A stretch of DNA of 64,000 nucleotides from Dyella amyloliquefaciens (GTDB taxonomy: Bacteria; Pseudomonadota; Gammaproteobacteria; Xanthomonadales; Rhodanobacteraceae): positions 1,024,856 through 1,088,855 of the forward strand of contig NZ_SAYT01000001.1 in NCBI RefSeq assembly GCF_004296575.1, in the 5' to 3' direction. The notes under the pieces were generated by a model that saw nothing but the letters and a program-made list of their open reading frames with translations, had not been told where the DNA came from and made no database searches. Shown one piece after another: positions 51,877-61,452 of the stretch. Positions within the stretch are counted from its first letter, which is position 1. Each line of letters begins with the position of its first letter. Made by a program: the position numbers and the translations under genes.

Positions 51877-53901
51877 ATGACTGACCGCTTCGAACTCGTT
51901 TCCCCCTACAAGCCATCGGGCGACCAGCCCAATGCGATCCGGATGCTGAGCGAGGGCTTCGAGGCCGGGCTCGCGGCGCAGACGCTGCTGGGCGTTACCG
52001 GCTCGGGCAAGACCTTCACGATCGCCAACGTGATCGAGAAGATCCAGCGCCCCACCATCGTGCTGGCGCCAAACAAGACGCTGGCGGCGCAGCTGTATGG
52101 CGAGTTCAAGGAGTTCTTCCCGCACAACGCGGTGGAGTACTTCGTCAGCTACTACGACTACTACCAGCCCGAAGCCTATGTGGTGGCGTCGGATACCTTC
52201 ATCGAGAAGGATGCATCGATCAACGACCACATCGAGCAAATGCGACTGGCGGCGACCAAGGCGTTGCTGTCGCGCAAGGACTCGTTGATCGTGGCCACGG
52301 TGTCCGCGATCTACGGCCTGGGCGATCCGGAGGACTATCTGTCGCTTCGCCTGATCCTCGCCAAGGGCGAGCGCATCGACCAGCGTGCGCTGATCCGCCA
52401 GCTCACCGAGCTGCAGTACACGCGCAACGAAATGGAGCTGCGCCGCGGTACGTATCGCGTGCGCGGCGAAGTGATCGACGTCTTTCCGGCCGAATCGGAA
52501 ACCGAAGCGCTGCGTATCGAACTCTTCGATGGTGAAGTCGAGAACATGGCGCTGTTCGATCCGCTGACCGGCGAAACGATCCGCAAGGTGCCTCGCTACA
52601 CGGTGTATCCGCGTACGCATTACGCGAGTACGCGCGAAAGTGTGCTCAACGCGATCGAGACCATCAAGGTCGAGCTGAAGGAGCGACTGGAGCAGCTCTA
52701 CAAGGACAACAAGCTGGTCGAGGCGCAGCGCCTGGACCAACGCACGCGTTTCGACATCGAGATGATGGCGGAAGTGGGCTACTGCCAGGGCATCGAGAAC
52801 TACTCGCGCCATCTCACGCGGCGCGGTGCCGGCGAGCCGCCGCCGACGCTGTTCGATTACCTGCCGCCGGATGCGCTGCTGGTGGTCGACGAGTCGCACG
52901 TGACCATTCCGCAGCTGGGCGCCATGTACAAGGGCGACCGCTCGCGCAAGGAGACGCTGGTGGAGTTCGGCTTCCGCCTGCCTTCGGCGATGGACAATCG
53001 CCCGCTGCGTTTCGAGGAATGGGAGGCGCGCGCCCCGCGTTCGATCTATGTATCGGCGACGCCGCGCGATTACGAGCTGCAGAAGTCGGGCGACGCGATC
53101 GTCGAGCTGGTCGTGCGGCCCACGGGCCTGATTGATCCGGAAGTCGAGGTGCGACCGGTGCGTACCCAGGTGGACGATCTGCTGGGCGAGGTCCACAAGC
53201 GTGTCGCCATGGGTGACCGCGTGCTGGTCACCACCTTGACCAAACGCATGGCCGAGAACCTCACCGAGTACCTCGGCGAGCACGACGTGAAGGTGCGTTA
53301 CCTGCACTCGGACATCGAGACGGTGGAGCGCGTGGAAATCATACGTGACCTGCGTTTGGGCGAGTTCGATGTGCTGGTGGGCATCAACCTGCTGCGCGAG
53401 GGCCTCGACATGCCCGAGGTGTCGCTGGTGGCGATTCTCGATGCGGACAAGGAAGGGTTCCTTCGTTCGACGGGCTCGCTGATCCAGACCATCGGCCGTG
53501 CAGCCCGCAACGTACGCGGCAAGGCGATTCTCTATGCCGACTCGGTGACTCGGTCGATGAAGGCGGCGATGGACGAGACCGCTCGCCGCCGTGAAAAGCA
53601 GCAGGCCTACAACGAGGCGAATGGCATCACACCGCAATCAGTGGTGCGGCGCATTGTCGACATCATGGAAGGCGCGCGCAGCGAAGTGCCGGGACGCGGT
53701 CGCAGCCGTCGTGGCGAACGGAAGACGGCGGCTGTGGCGGAGCATGGCGCGGACTACAGCGCCATGAACGCCGACCAGGCGGCCGCCATGGTCAAGAAGC
53801 TGGAGGCGCAGATGTACAAGCACGCCGAGAACCTGGAGTTCGAGGAGGCCGCCCGGATCCGCGACCAGATCCATCAGCTGCGGGAAAAATCCCTTCGGTA
53901 A
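51877..53901 (+). CDS. uvrB: Excinuclease ABC subunit B
   Basis: The protein (674 aa) is the damage-verifying helicase of nucleotide excision repair. It has Walker A GVTGSGKT near residue 38, the beta-hairpin region ([11 protein letters not shown]), [11 protein letters not shown], helicase motifs V-VI ([18 protein letters not shown]) and a C-terminal UVR motif ([23 protein letters not shown], shown here in part: [14 protein letters not shown]). I chose the ATG at 51877 because [18 protein letters not shown] is the conserved start. Confidence 0.97.
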   Translation: MTDRFELVSPYKPSGDQPNAIRMLSEGFEAGLAAQTLLGVTGSGKTFTIANVIEKIQRPTIVLAPNKTLAAQLYGEFKEFFPHNAVEYFVSYYDYYQPEAYVVASDTFIEKDASINDHIEQMRLAATKALLSRKDSLIVATVSAIYGLGDPEDYLSLRLILAKGERIDQRALIRQLTELQYTRNEMELRRGTYRVRGEVIDVFPAESETEALRIELFDGEVENMALFDPLTGETIRKVPRYTVYPRTHYASTRESVLNAIETIKVELKERLEQLYKDNKLVEAQRLDQRTRFDIEMMAEVGYCQGIENYSRHLTRRGAGEPPPTLFDYLPPDALLVVDESHVTIPQLGAMYKGDRSRKETLVEFGFRLPSAMDNRPLRFEEWEARAPRSIYVSATPRDYELQKSGDAIVELVVRPTGLIDPEVEVRPVRTQVDDLLGEVHKRVAMGDRVLVTTLTKRMAENLTEYLGEHDVKVRYLHSDIETVERVEIIRDLRLGEFDVLVGINLLREGLDMPEVSLVAILDADKEGFLRSTGSLIQTIGRAARNVRGKAILYADSVTRSMKAAMDETARRREKQQAYNEANGITPQSVVRRIVDIMEGARSEVPGRGRSRRGERKTAAVAEHGADYSAMNADQAAAMVKKLEAQMYKHAENLEFEEAARIRDQIHQLREKSLR

Positions 53902-53920
53902 CGGTGTGCCACCGGGGCGG

Positions 53921-53949
53921 TTGTCGTCTGCCTCGGGAGCACGTATACT
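53921..53949 (+). promoter_or_regulatory. Promoter of tRNA-Val
   Basis: TTGTCG (53921-53926) and TATACT (53944-53949) have 17-base spacing. The start would be near 53956, ~26 bases before the tRNA. Confidence 0.65.
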
Positions 53950-53981
53950 GCGCGGCTCGCACGGCTTGCCGGGCGAGCTTC

Positions 53982-54056
53982 GGGCGGTTAGCTCAGCGGT
54001 AGAGCACTACCTTGACATGGTAGGGGTCACAAGTTCGATCCTTGTACCGCCCACCA
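53982..54056 (+). tRNA. tRNA-Val (GAC)
   Basis: Acceptor GGGCGGT pairs with ACCGCCC and CCA is encoded. The anticodon is GAC at 54014-54016 in a CTACC/GGTAG stem. Total 75 bases. Confidence 0.97.
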
Positions 54057-54064
54057 ATACCGAT

Positions 54065-54102
54065 GAAACGGCGCGACCTTCGGGTTCGCGCCGTTTCTTT
54101 TT
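54065..54102 (+). terminator. Terminator after tRNA-Val
   Basis: GAAACGGCGCGA/TCGCGCCGTTTC (12-bp stem) is followed by TTTTT. Confidence 0.9.
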
Positions 54103-54217
54103 GCGTCCGGGGCGTCGATTCGACGGATGGCCGGTCTTGGCGCCTGTGTGATCTGCAGGCAGACAGAGACGGTAACCGCGGCGATACTTGGCCACTGTTG
54201 CCCCAAGGAGTTGGTCG

Positions 54218-54664
54218 ATGACGTACCTGTGGATCAAGAGCTTCCATCTGTTGTTCGTCATGGCCTGGATGGCCACGGTGTTCTATCTGCCGCGCATTCT
54301 GGTGAACGTCGCCGAGGCGGGCAGCGAACCGGCGGTGAAAGCTCGGCTGGTGCTGATGGGGCGACGTCTGTATCGCTTTGGCCACAACATGTTCGGCCTG
54401 GCCTTTCTGCTCGGGCTGACGCTGTGGCAGGGCTGGCGGGTGTTTCCCGGTGTGCTGCCCAATTTCGGCGATGCGCACTGGCTGCACGCCAAATTGTTCC
54501 TGGTCGCCCTGCTGCTGGCCTACTTCATCTGGACGGGGCGCCTGCTGAAGCGCAGCGAGAATGGCGGGGCGCTGCCCTCGTCCAGGATGCTGCGCATCAT
54601 GAACGAGCTGCCGGTGTTCGTGCTGCTGGGCGTGATCTTCCTGGTCATCGCCAAGCCGTTCTAA
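54218..54664 (+). CDS. HemJ/CopD-family membrane protein
   Basis: The predicted protein (148 aa) has four hydrophobic segments beginning YLWIKSFHLLFVMAWMATVFYLPRI (shown in part: WIKSFHLLFVMAW). It contains a conserved His in each of the first and third segments (HAKLFLVALLLAY). This resembles HemJ, a protoporphyrinogen IX oxidase, within the CopD-like family. I chose the ATG at 54218, which has AAGGAG 7 bases upstream. No other heme genes are near, so the role is inferred. Confidence 0.75.
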   Translation: MTYLWIKSFHLLFVMAWMATVFYLPRILVNVAEAGSEPAVKARLVLMGRRLYRFGHNMFGLAFLLGLTLWQGWRVFPGVLPNFGDAHWLHAKLFLVALLLAYFIWTGRLLKRSENGGALPSSRMLRIMNELPVFVLLGVIFLVIAKPF

Positions 54665-54676
54665 ACACGGATTTCC

Positions 54677-54762
54677 TTGTGGGAGCGCACCCTGTGCGCG
54701 ACTGCGGAGCATCGGTGTCGGGGCTCCGTAGGCTTGTCGCGCACAGGGTGCGCTCCCACAGC
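54677..54762. repeat. GTGGGAGCGCACC-type inverted repeat
   Basis: TGTGGGAGCGCACCCTGTGCG and its reverse complement, separated by ~40 bases, flank a spacer after the HemJ-like gene. It matches the copy at 38421-38503 and a single unit at 58820-58845. Confidence 0.75.
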
Positions 54763-54780
54763 TTCATGGCTACGCGCGGC

Positions 54781-55794
54781 TTACTCCTCGCGCTGGAAAT
54801 ACTCGCGATACCACGCCACGAAATGCGCCACACCTTCTTCGATGGACGTGCTTGGCGCATAACCCACATCGCGGCGTAACGCCGACAGATCGGCCCAGGT
54901 GTCGGGCACATCGCCGGGCTGCATCGGCAGCAGGCGCTTTTCCACCGTCCGGCCCAGGTGTTGCTCCATCAGCTCGATGAAGCGCAGCAGCTGCACCGGC
55001 TGGTCGTTGCCGATGTTGTAGACGCGATAGGGGGCGCTGGACGTGCCGGGGCTGGGTTTGAGCGCGTCATGGGCGGGATCGGGCAGGGCGACATGGTCCA
55101 GCGTCCGCATCACGCCTTCGACGATGTCATCGATATACGTGAAGTCGCGGCTGTGGTTGCCGTAGTTGAAAACGTCGAGCGGCTCGCCGCGACTGATGCG
55201 GTCGGCGAACAGCATGGGCGACATATCCGGGCGTCCCCACGGGCCATAGACCGTGAAGAAGCGCAGGCCGGTGGTGGGCAAGTCGTACAGATGGCTGTAT
55301 GTATGCGCCATCAGCTCGTTGGCCTTCTTGCTCGCGGCGTACAGGCTGACGGGATGATCGACGGCATCTTCGATCGCAAACGGCATTTTTCGGTTGGCGC
55401 CGTACACGGAGCTGGAAGAGGCGTACACAAGGTGCTCGACCTTGCCGTGGCGGCATGCTTCGAGGATGTTCACGAAGCCGACGAGATTGCTCTGTACATA
55501 GGCCTGGGGATTCTTCAGCGAGTAGCGCACGCCGGCCTGGGCCGCCAGATTCACCACGCGCTGTGGCTCGAAATCCGCAAAGGCGCGATTTACTGCATCG
55601 GTGTCGGCCAGGTCGGCGCGCAGATGGGTGTAGTTCGGGTGTGCGGCAAACCGGGCGAGGCGGGCTTCCTTGAGCGTCGGGTCGTAGTAGTCGTTATGGT
55701 TATCGACGCCGTAGACCTCATCGCCGCGAGCCAGCAGGCGCTGCGCAAGAGCGGAGCCGATGAAGCCCGCGGTACCGGTAACGAGGACGCGCAT
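54781..55794 (-). CDS. NAD-dependent epimerase, UDP-glucuronate 4-epimerase-like
   Basis: The predicted protein (337 aa) has a Rossmann start VLVTGTAGFIGSALAQRLL and the active-site SSSSVYGANRKMPF with YAASKKAN (Tyr, Lys). The insert DNHNDYYDPTLKEARLARF is typical of UDP-glucuronate 4-epimerases (LpsL/Cap1J). The product would be UDP-galacturonate, a precursor for surface glycans. The ATG at 55794 was chosen because the Rossmann motif begins there. Confidence 0.85.
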   Translation of the reverse strand: MRVLVTGTAGFIGSALAQRLLARGDEVYGVDNHNDYYDPTLKEARLARFAAHPNYTHLRADLADTDAVNRAFADFEPQRVVNLAAQAGVRYSLKNPQAYVQSNLVGFVNILEACRHGKVEHLVYASSSSVYGANRKMPFAIEDAVDHPVSLYAASKKANELMAHTYSHLYDLPTTGLRFFTVYGPWGRPDMSPMLFADRISRGEPLDVFNYGNHSRDFTYIDDIVEGVMRTLDHVALPDPAHDALKPSPGTSSAPYRVYNIGNDQPVQLLRFIELMEQHLGRTVEKRLLPMQPGDVPDTWADLSALRRDVGYAPSTSIEEGVAHFVAWYREYFQREE

Positions 55795-55948
55795 GAGGAA
55801 ACCCCTGGAAGTGAGCCGGGCATTGTATCGCCAGGACGCTGAGACAGCCTGCTGAATTGACAGCCCAAGGTCGGCTAAACTAGCGTCCCAGTACGCATTC
55901 ATCGGAGACAAGGTGGCCCGCGCCTAAAGCGCCGGTCGAGCGTGTGAC

Positions 55949-55975
55949 ATGGCAACTACGAGCTTCCACTGCTGA
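55949..55975 (+). CDS. Possible thrS leader peptide (8 codons)
   Basis: The ORF reads M-A-T-T-S-F-H-C and ends TGA. Two adjacent Thr codons are suggestive for a threonyl-tRNA synthetase leader, with a terminator hairpin 25 bases downstream. No clear ribosome binding site precedes it, and two Thr codons can occur by chance. Confidence 0.3.
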   Translation: MATTSFHC

Positions 55976-55999
55976 CCCACGCCACGCCTTGTTTTCAGG

Positions 56000-56023
56000 A
56001 AGGGCGCCTGGCGCTCTTTTTTT
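56000..56023 (+). terminator. Terminator in the thrS leader
   Basis: A short AAGGGCG/CGCTCTT stem with one G-T pair is followed by T-rich sequence. It lies ~170 bases before thrS and is weaker than the other terminators here. Confidence 0.55.
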
Positions 56024-56060
56024 ATGGGTTTTATTTGTGCTCGCCGTCCTGGCGAGCAAG

Positions 56061-56147
56061 AGCCAAACCGGCCATCCATGGCCGGACGATTGATGGGATG
56101 CCCGCCATCCAGGCGGGCGAAGCCAAACCGGCCATCCATGGCCGGAC
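56061..56147. repeat. Direct repeats containing GGCCATCCATGGCC
   Basis: Two 27-base copies start at 56061 and 56121, a 60-base period. Each contains a CCGGCCATCCATGGCCGG palindrome. A third related copy is at 60183-60200, after rplT. Each is preceded or followed by other small hairpins. Confidence 0.7.
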
Positions 56148-56193
56148 TCTTCAAAAGAGCACGCTTTGATAGAGCGGGCGAACAGGTACTGAC

Positions 56194-58095
56194 ATGATCG
56201 AAATTACGCTACCCGACGGCAGCAAGCGCCCCTTCGAACATCCGGTGACGGTGCAGGATGTCGCCGCCTCCATTGGCGCGGGTCTGGCCAAGGCCACCCT
56301 GGCGGGCAAGGTGGACGGCAAGCTGGTGGACGCCAGTTTTCCGATCGACCACAACGCCAGCCTCGAAATCGTCACCGAGAAGAGCCCGGAAGCGCTGGAG
56401 ATCCTGCGCCACTCGACGGCGCATCTGCTGGCGCAGGCCGTGCAGCGCCTGTATCCCGGCGCCCAGGTCACCATCGGCCCGGTAATCGACAACGGCTTCT
56501 TCTACGACTTTGCCTATGAGCGCCCGTTCACGCCCGACGATCTGGTGAAGATCGAGGCGGAGATGGAAAAGATCGTGAAGGAAGGCCTGCCGGTGACGCG
56601 CAGCGTGAAGACGCGCGATGACGCCGTGTCGTTCTTCCGCGGCCTCGGCGAGGAGTACAAGGCCGAGATCATCGAGAGCATCCCGGCCAACGAGGAGCTG
56701 TCGCTGTACTCGCAGGGCGAGTTCACCGACCTCTGCCGCGGTCCGCACGTGCCCAACACGGGCAAGCTGCGCGCGTTCAAGCTGATGAAGGTGGCTGGTG
56801 CCTATTGGCGCGGCGATTCCAACAACGCGATGCTGACGCGCATCTACGGCACGGCCTGGCTCAACGACAAGGATCTGAAGGCCTACCTGCTCCAGCTGGA
56901 AGAGGCGGAGAAGCGCGACCATCGCAAGATCGGCAAGGCGCTCGACCTGTTCCACCAGCAGGAGGAAGGCCCGGGCATGGTGTTCTGGCACCCGAAGGGC
57001 TGGGCCATCTGGCAGCAGGTGGAGCAGCACATGCGCCGCGTGTACCGCAACAGTGGCTACCAGGAAGTGCGCTGCCCGCAGGTGCTGGACGTGTCGCTGT
57101 GGAAGAAGTCCGGCCACTGGGACAACTATCAGGAAAACATGTTCTTCACCGAGTCGGAGAAGCACACGTACGCCCTGAAGCCGATGAACTGCCCGGGCCA
57201 CGTGCAGATCTTCAACACCGACCTGCACAGCTACCGCGAGCTGCCGATCCGCTACGGCGAGTTCGGCGCCTGCCACCGCAACGAGCCCTCGGGCGCGCTG
57301 CACGGCATCATGCGCGTGCGTGCCTTCACGCAGGACGATGGCCACATCTTCTGCACCGAAGAGCAGATCGAGTCCGAAGTGACGGCCTTCCACCAGCAGG
57401 CCATGAAGGTCTACGGTGATTTCGGATTCGAGGACATCGCGCTGAAAATCGCCCTGCGTCCTGACAAGCGCATCGGCAGCGACGACGTGTGGGATCGTGC
57501 GGAAGACGCCCTGCGTGCCGCGCTGGGTGCCGCCGGCGTGAAGTGGGAGGAGCTGCCGGGCGAGGGCGCCTTCTACGGCCCCAAGATCGAGTACCACATG
57601 AAGGACTCCATCGGCCGCGCCTGGCAGGTGGGCACCATGCAGGTGGACTTCATGATGCCCGAGCGCCTGGGCGCCGAGTACGTGGACGAACATTCACAGC
57701 GTCGTCACCCGGTGATGCTGCATCGTGCGATCGTGGGTTCGATGGAGCGTTTCATCGGCATCCTGATCGAGCATCATGCCGGTCTGTTGCCGACCTGGCT
57801 GGCGCCGATGCAGTCCGCCGTGTTCAGTATTACGGACGCGCAGGCCGATTACGTTCGCGAAGTGACGCAAACCCTTGTCGATAAAGGTTTCCGCGTTCAG
57901 GCCGATTTGCGCAATGAGAAGGTCGGCTATAAAATCCGCGAACATACGATCCAGAAAGTCCCTTACCTGCTGGTGGTCGGAGATCGCGAGAAGGAAACCG
58001 GGGCCGTTTCTGTGCGTACACGTTCCGGCGAGGACCTGGGCAGCATGCCGCTGGCCGCATTCGTCGAACGCCTGGAAGCCGAAACCCGTCGCTGA
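56194..58095 (+). CDS. thrS: Threonyl-tRNA synthetase
   Basis: The protein (633 aa) attaches threonine to tRNA-Thr. An N-terminal TGS domain (1-61) precedes the editing domain with HSTAH (His73, His77). The class II core has motif 2 ([20 protein letters not shown], shown in part: [12 protein letters not shown]) and zinc ligands in [10 protein letters not shown]. The C-terminal anticodon-binding domain completes the usual length. It starts the thrS-infC-rpmI-rplT-pheST-ihfA block. Confidence 0.97.
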   Translation: MIEITLPDGSKRPFEHPVTVQDVAASIGAGLAKATLAGKVDGKLVDASFPIDHNASLEIVTEKSPEALEILRHSTAHLLAQAVQRLYPGAQVTIGPVIDNGFFYDFAYERPFTPDDLVKIEAEMEKIVKEGLPVTRSVKTRDDAVSFFRGLGEEYKAEIIESIPANEELSLYSQGEFTDLCRGPHVPNTGKLRAFKLMKVAGAYWRGDSNNAMLTRIYGTAWLNDKDLKAYLLQLEEAEKRDHRKIGKALDLFHQQEEGPGMVFWHPKGWAIWQQVEQHMRRVYRNSGYQEVRCPQVLDVSLWKKSGHWDNYQENMFFTESEKHTYALKPMNCPGHVQIFNTDLHSYRELPIRYGEFGACHRNEPSGALHGIMRVRAFTQDDGHIFCTEEQIESEVTAFHQQAMKVYGDFGFEDIALKIALRPDKRIGSDDVWDRAEDALRAALGAAGVKWEELPGEGAFYGPKIEYHMKDSIGRAWQVGTMQVDFMMPERLGAEYVDEHSQRRHPVMLHRAIVGSMERFIGILIEHHAGLLPTWLAPMQSAVFSITDAQADYVREVTQTLVDKGFRVQADLRNEKVGYKIREHTIQKVPYLLVVGDREKETGAVSVRTRSGEDLGSMPLAAFVERLEAETRR

Positions 58096-58128
58096 GTGCG
58101 CGGGCCGGCATTAAACAAGAACTCTTCT

Positions 58129-58144
58129 GGAGGATAGTGGTATC
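58129..58144 (+). promoter_or_regulatory. infC ribosome binding site and AUC start codon
   Basis: GGAGGA (58129-58134) lies 7 bases before ATC at 58142. No ATG or GTG is suitably placed, and the coding frame continues through [21 protein letters not shown]. coli infC starts with AUU, which mediates IF3 autoregulation; AUC here is the analogous choice. Confidence 0.75.
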
Positions 58145-58666
58145 GCTACCACCGACAACAAGGGCAATCGCCGTAACCTCGAAATCCGCGTCCCGCGCGT
58201 TCGCGTGATCGGCGCTGATTCGGAACAGCTGGGTATTCTGACCCGTGACGAGGCCTTGGCCTTGGCGCAGGAAGCGGGCATGGACCTGGTCGAGATTCAG
58301 CCGAACGGCGATCCGCCGGTCTGCCGCATCATGGATTACGGCAAGTTCAAGTTCGAAGCCCAGAAGAAGGCCCAGGCGGCCAAGAAGAAGCAGAAGCAGG
58401 TCGAGATCAAGGAAGTGAAGTTCCGTCCGGTCACGGACGTGGGCGACTACCAGATCAAGCTGCGCAACATGCTTCGCTTCCTCGAGGAAGGCGACAAGGT
58501 CAAGGTCACCATCCGCTTCCGCGGTCGCGAAATGTCGCACCAGGACCTGGGCCAGAACCTGGCCAAGAAGATCCAGGAAGACGTGGGCGAGAACGGCGTG
58601 GTGGAGTCCTTCCCCCGCCTGGAAGGTCGCCAGATGGTCATGATGATCGGACCGAAGAAGAAGTAA
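58142..58666 (+). CDS. infC: Translation initiation factor IF-3
   Basis: The product (174 aa) binds the 30S subunit and proof-reads initiator tRNA and start codons. It begins [18 protein letters not shown] from an ATC codon. The N-domain runs [23 protein letters not shown] and the C-domain contains [18 protein letters not shown]. Starting at the first internal GTG (58205) would remove ~21 conserved residues. The start choice is supported by the strong GGAGGA site. It ends before a terminator at 58684-58715. Confidence 0.93.
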   Translation: MATTDNKGNRRNLEIRVPRVRVIGADSEQLGILTRDEALALAQEAGMDLVEIQPNGDPPVCRIMDYGKFKFEAQKKAQAAKKKQKQVEIKEVKFRPVTDVGDYQIKLRNMLRFLEEGDKVKVTIRFRGREMSHQDLGQNLAKKIQEDVGENGVVESFPRLEGRQMVMMIGPKKK

Positions 58667-58683
58667 GTTTCGGGGAGTCTGGG

Positions 58684-58715
58684 GAAAAGCGGCCTTTGGG
58701 CCGCTTTTCTTTTTT
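58684..58715 (+). terminator. Intrinsic terminator after infC
   Basis: GAAAAGCGGCC/GGCCGCTTTTC (58684-58694 with 58699-58709) is followed by T6. It ends the thrS-infC transcript. Confidence 0.9.
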
Positions 58716-59424
58716 GGTGCCCTGGGGGGGGCGAGGGGCGATGCCTTCCCCCTCTCCCCTTCGGGGAGAGGGTTGGGGTGAGGGGCGGGTGCTCGCCGCG
58801 ACCTTGCCTACCTCCTCCCTTGTAGGAGCGCACCCTGTGCGCGAAGCCTTTCGCCTCGGTCCTTCCCGCTCGTCATTCCCACGAGGTGCTTTTCAACAGC
58901 CGGAGGCTGGTCAAGCGGGAACCCAGTGACTTGGCTCTTTGACGTGGCGTTCCCGCCAGGGTGCCGCCTACGACGCAAAGCTAGTCCCTGTGGGACGCGG
59001 CGGGCGTTTCGATCCCCTGCCGGCGACGCCAGGCTAGTCCCGTGGGACGCTCGAGTCACTTTTCTTTTGCTGGCCCACGCACGCGCAGGAGCGCGTGCGA
59101 ACGGCGAAGCCGGCCCGAAGGGCGGAGGGCAGGATGCCCGGAGTCAAAGAAAAGTAACCCAAAGAAAATGGCCTTAAGAGCCAGGGCTCGTGGCGTTATG
59201 TGGGATACGAGCCTGGAGGTTCCGGAGCCCTGATTGCGACCGCCTCCGCCAATCGGGGACGGTTACACCGCAACGCGCCGTGGCGTAGAGGGCTTAAGGC
59301 CGGCGGAGGCCAGAGCTGGGACGGGCCGGCTTTGCCCCCTCTCCCATCGGGAGAGGACCGGGGTGAGGGTGCGGTCCCGCGCGAGGCGTGACTCCAGAGC
59401 CTTAGGAGGCAGGCACCCCACCGC

Positions 59425-59453
59425 TGGCAAATCCCCCTGATCCTCCGTATAAT
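59425..59453 (+). promoter_or_regulatory. Promoter of rpmI-rplT
   Basis: A perfect -10 TATAAT (59448-59453) has a weak -35 TGGCAA (59425-59430) at 17-base spacing. The start would be near 59460, leaving a ~114-base leader. That is long enough for L20-type autoregulation as known in other bacteria, but no specific structure was modelled. Confidence 0.6.
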
Positions 59454-59573
59454 CGCCGGTTCGACCCACCAGGACGGGTCGTGCACCGATGCTGGCAGGA
59501 CGGAAAGCGTGGTCGCCAGGCCACCGCCAGATCAGTCAGAAACCGGGGTCAATCCCCATCAGGGAGCATTTCA

Positions 59574-59771
59574 ATGCCCAAGATCAAGACCAACCGGGCG
59601 GCTGCGAAGCGTTTTCGCAAGACCGCATCGGGTAAGTTCAAGGCCGGTCACGCCTTCAAGTCGCACATCCTGACCAAGAAGTCGACCAAGCGTAAGCGCG
59701 GTCTGCGTGCGACCAACCACGTCAAGGCATGCGACACCAAGGGTGTAGCACGCATGTTGCCGTATCTCTAA
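59574..59771 (+). CDS. rpmI: 50S ribosomal protein L35
   Basis: The protein (65 aa) begins [20 protein letters not shown], and is strongly basic, with [10 protein letters not shown] near residue 36. The start is the ATG at 59574. It is followed by rplT after a 16-base gap. Confidence 0.97.
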   Translation: MPKIKTNRAAAKRFRKTASGKFKAGHAFKSHILTKKSTKRKRGLRATNHVKACDTKGVARMLPYL

Positions 59772-59787
59772 GGCGGAGGACTGAACC

Positions 59788-60147
59788 ATGGCTCGTGTTA
59801 AGCGTGGCGTTACCGCCCGTCGTCGTCACAAGAAGATCATTGGCCGCGCGAAGGGTTACTACAATGCCCGTCGCAAGGTCTTCCGCGTTGCTAACCAGGC
59901 TGTCATCAAGGCCGGTCAGTACGCCTACATCGGCCGCAAGCAGCGCAAGCGTCAGTTCCGCGCCCTGTGGATCGTGCGTATCAACGCCGCCGCCCGTCAG
60001 TTCGGCCTGTCCTACAGCCGCCTGATCAATGGCCTGGCGAAGGCTGGCATCACCGTGGACCGCAAGGTCCTGGCGGACATCGCCGTGCACGACATCAAGG
60101 CGTTTGGTGCGATCGCAGAAAAGGCGAAGGCCAGTCTGGCGGCGTAA
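59788..60147 (+). CDS. rplT: 50S ribosomal protein L20
   Basis: The protein (119 aa) begins [40 protein letters not shown] and [20 protein letters not shown] are conserved. L20 binds 23S rRNA early in assembly and represses its own operon in E. coli. It follows rpmI. Confidence 0.97.
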   Translation: MARVKRGVTARRRHKKIIGRAKGYYNARRKVFRVANQAVIKAGQYAYIGRKQRKRQFRALWIVRINAAARQFGLSYSRLINGLAKAGITVDRKVLADIAVHDIKAFGAIAEKAKASLAA

Positions 60148-60182
60148 TTTGTGCGCTCATCCTTGATCGCGAAGATCAAGTA

Positions 60183-60200
60183 GCGGCCATCCATGGCCGC
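60183..60200. repeat. GGCCATCCATGGCC palindrome after rplT
   Basis: This single copy matches those at 56061-56147 and is followed by CACTCTTCGAAGG, similar to the sequence following the second 56-kb copy. Confidence 0.6.
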
Positions 60201-60228
60201 ACTCTTCGAAGGATGCGTGTAACGCCCG

Positions 60229-60262
60229 CGGGGAGGAGGCCTTAAGCCTCCTCCCCGTTTTT
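60229..60262 (+). terminator. Intrinsic terminator after rplT
   Basis: CGGGGAGGAGGC pairs with GCCTCCTCCCCG, followed by TTTTT. It ends rpmI-rplT transcription before pheST. Confidence 0.9.
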
Positions 60263-60286
60263 ATTTGGATTGCTTGCGATGTCGCT

Positions 60287-61433
<1,147 letters not shown>

Positions 61434-61452
61434 TCGAAGCAGGAACCGCTAC

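Larger units (their letters stand above)
55795..56193. other. thrS upstream region with short ORF, terminator and palindromic repeats
   Basis: On the plus strand, -35-like TTGACA (55857) and TAAACT (55876) precede an 8-codon ORF (ATG at 55949, encoding MATTSFHC). A hairpin with seven T follows at 56000-56023. Two 27-base direct repeats carrying GGCCATCCATGGCC (56061-56087 and 56121-56147) follow. The layout resembles a leader, but no anti-terminator pairing is proven. Confidence 0.45.
58667..59573. other. Repeat-rich gap between infC and rpmI
   Basis: This ~900-base gap holds the infC terminator, two CCCTCTCCC-type repeats (58749-58785 and 59337-59370), one GTAGGAGCGCACCC copy (58820-58845), duplicated GCTAGTCCC-GTGGGACGC palindromes (58980-58998 and 59033-59050), an inverted repeat pair GTCACTTTTCTTT/AAAGAAAAGTAAC (59055-59067 and 59146-59158), and the rpmI promoter. 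No gene is recognised. Confidence 0.6.

Noticed and set aside
56061-56147. Two 27-base direct repeats considered as a CRISPR fragment
   Set aside because: Only two copies exist, with a 33-base spacer that is itself a palindrome, and there are no cas genes.
58808-59059. Possible 83-codon gene in the infC-rpmI gap
   Set aside because: The frame runs through duplicated GTCCC-GGGAC palindromes and has low-complexity composition, no ribosome site and no known domain.
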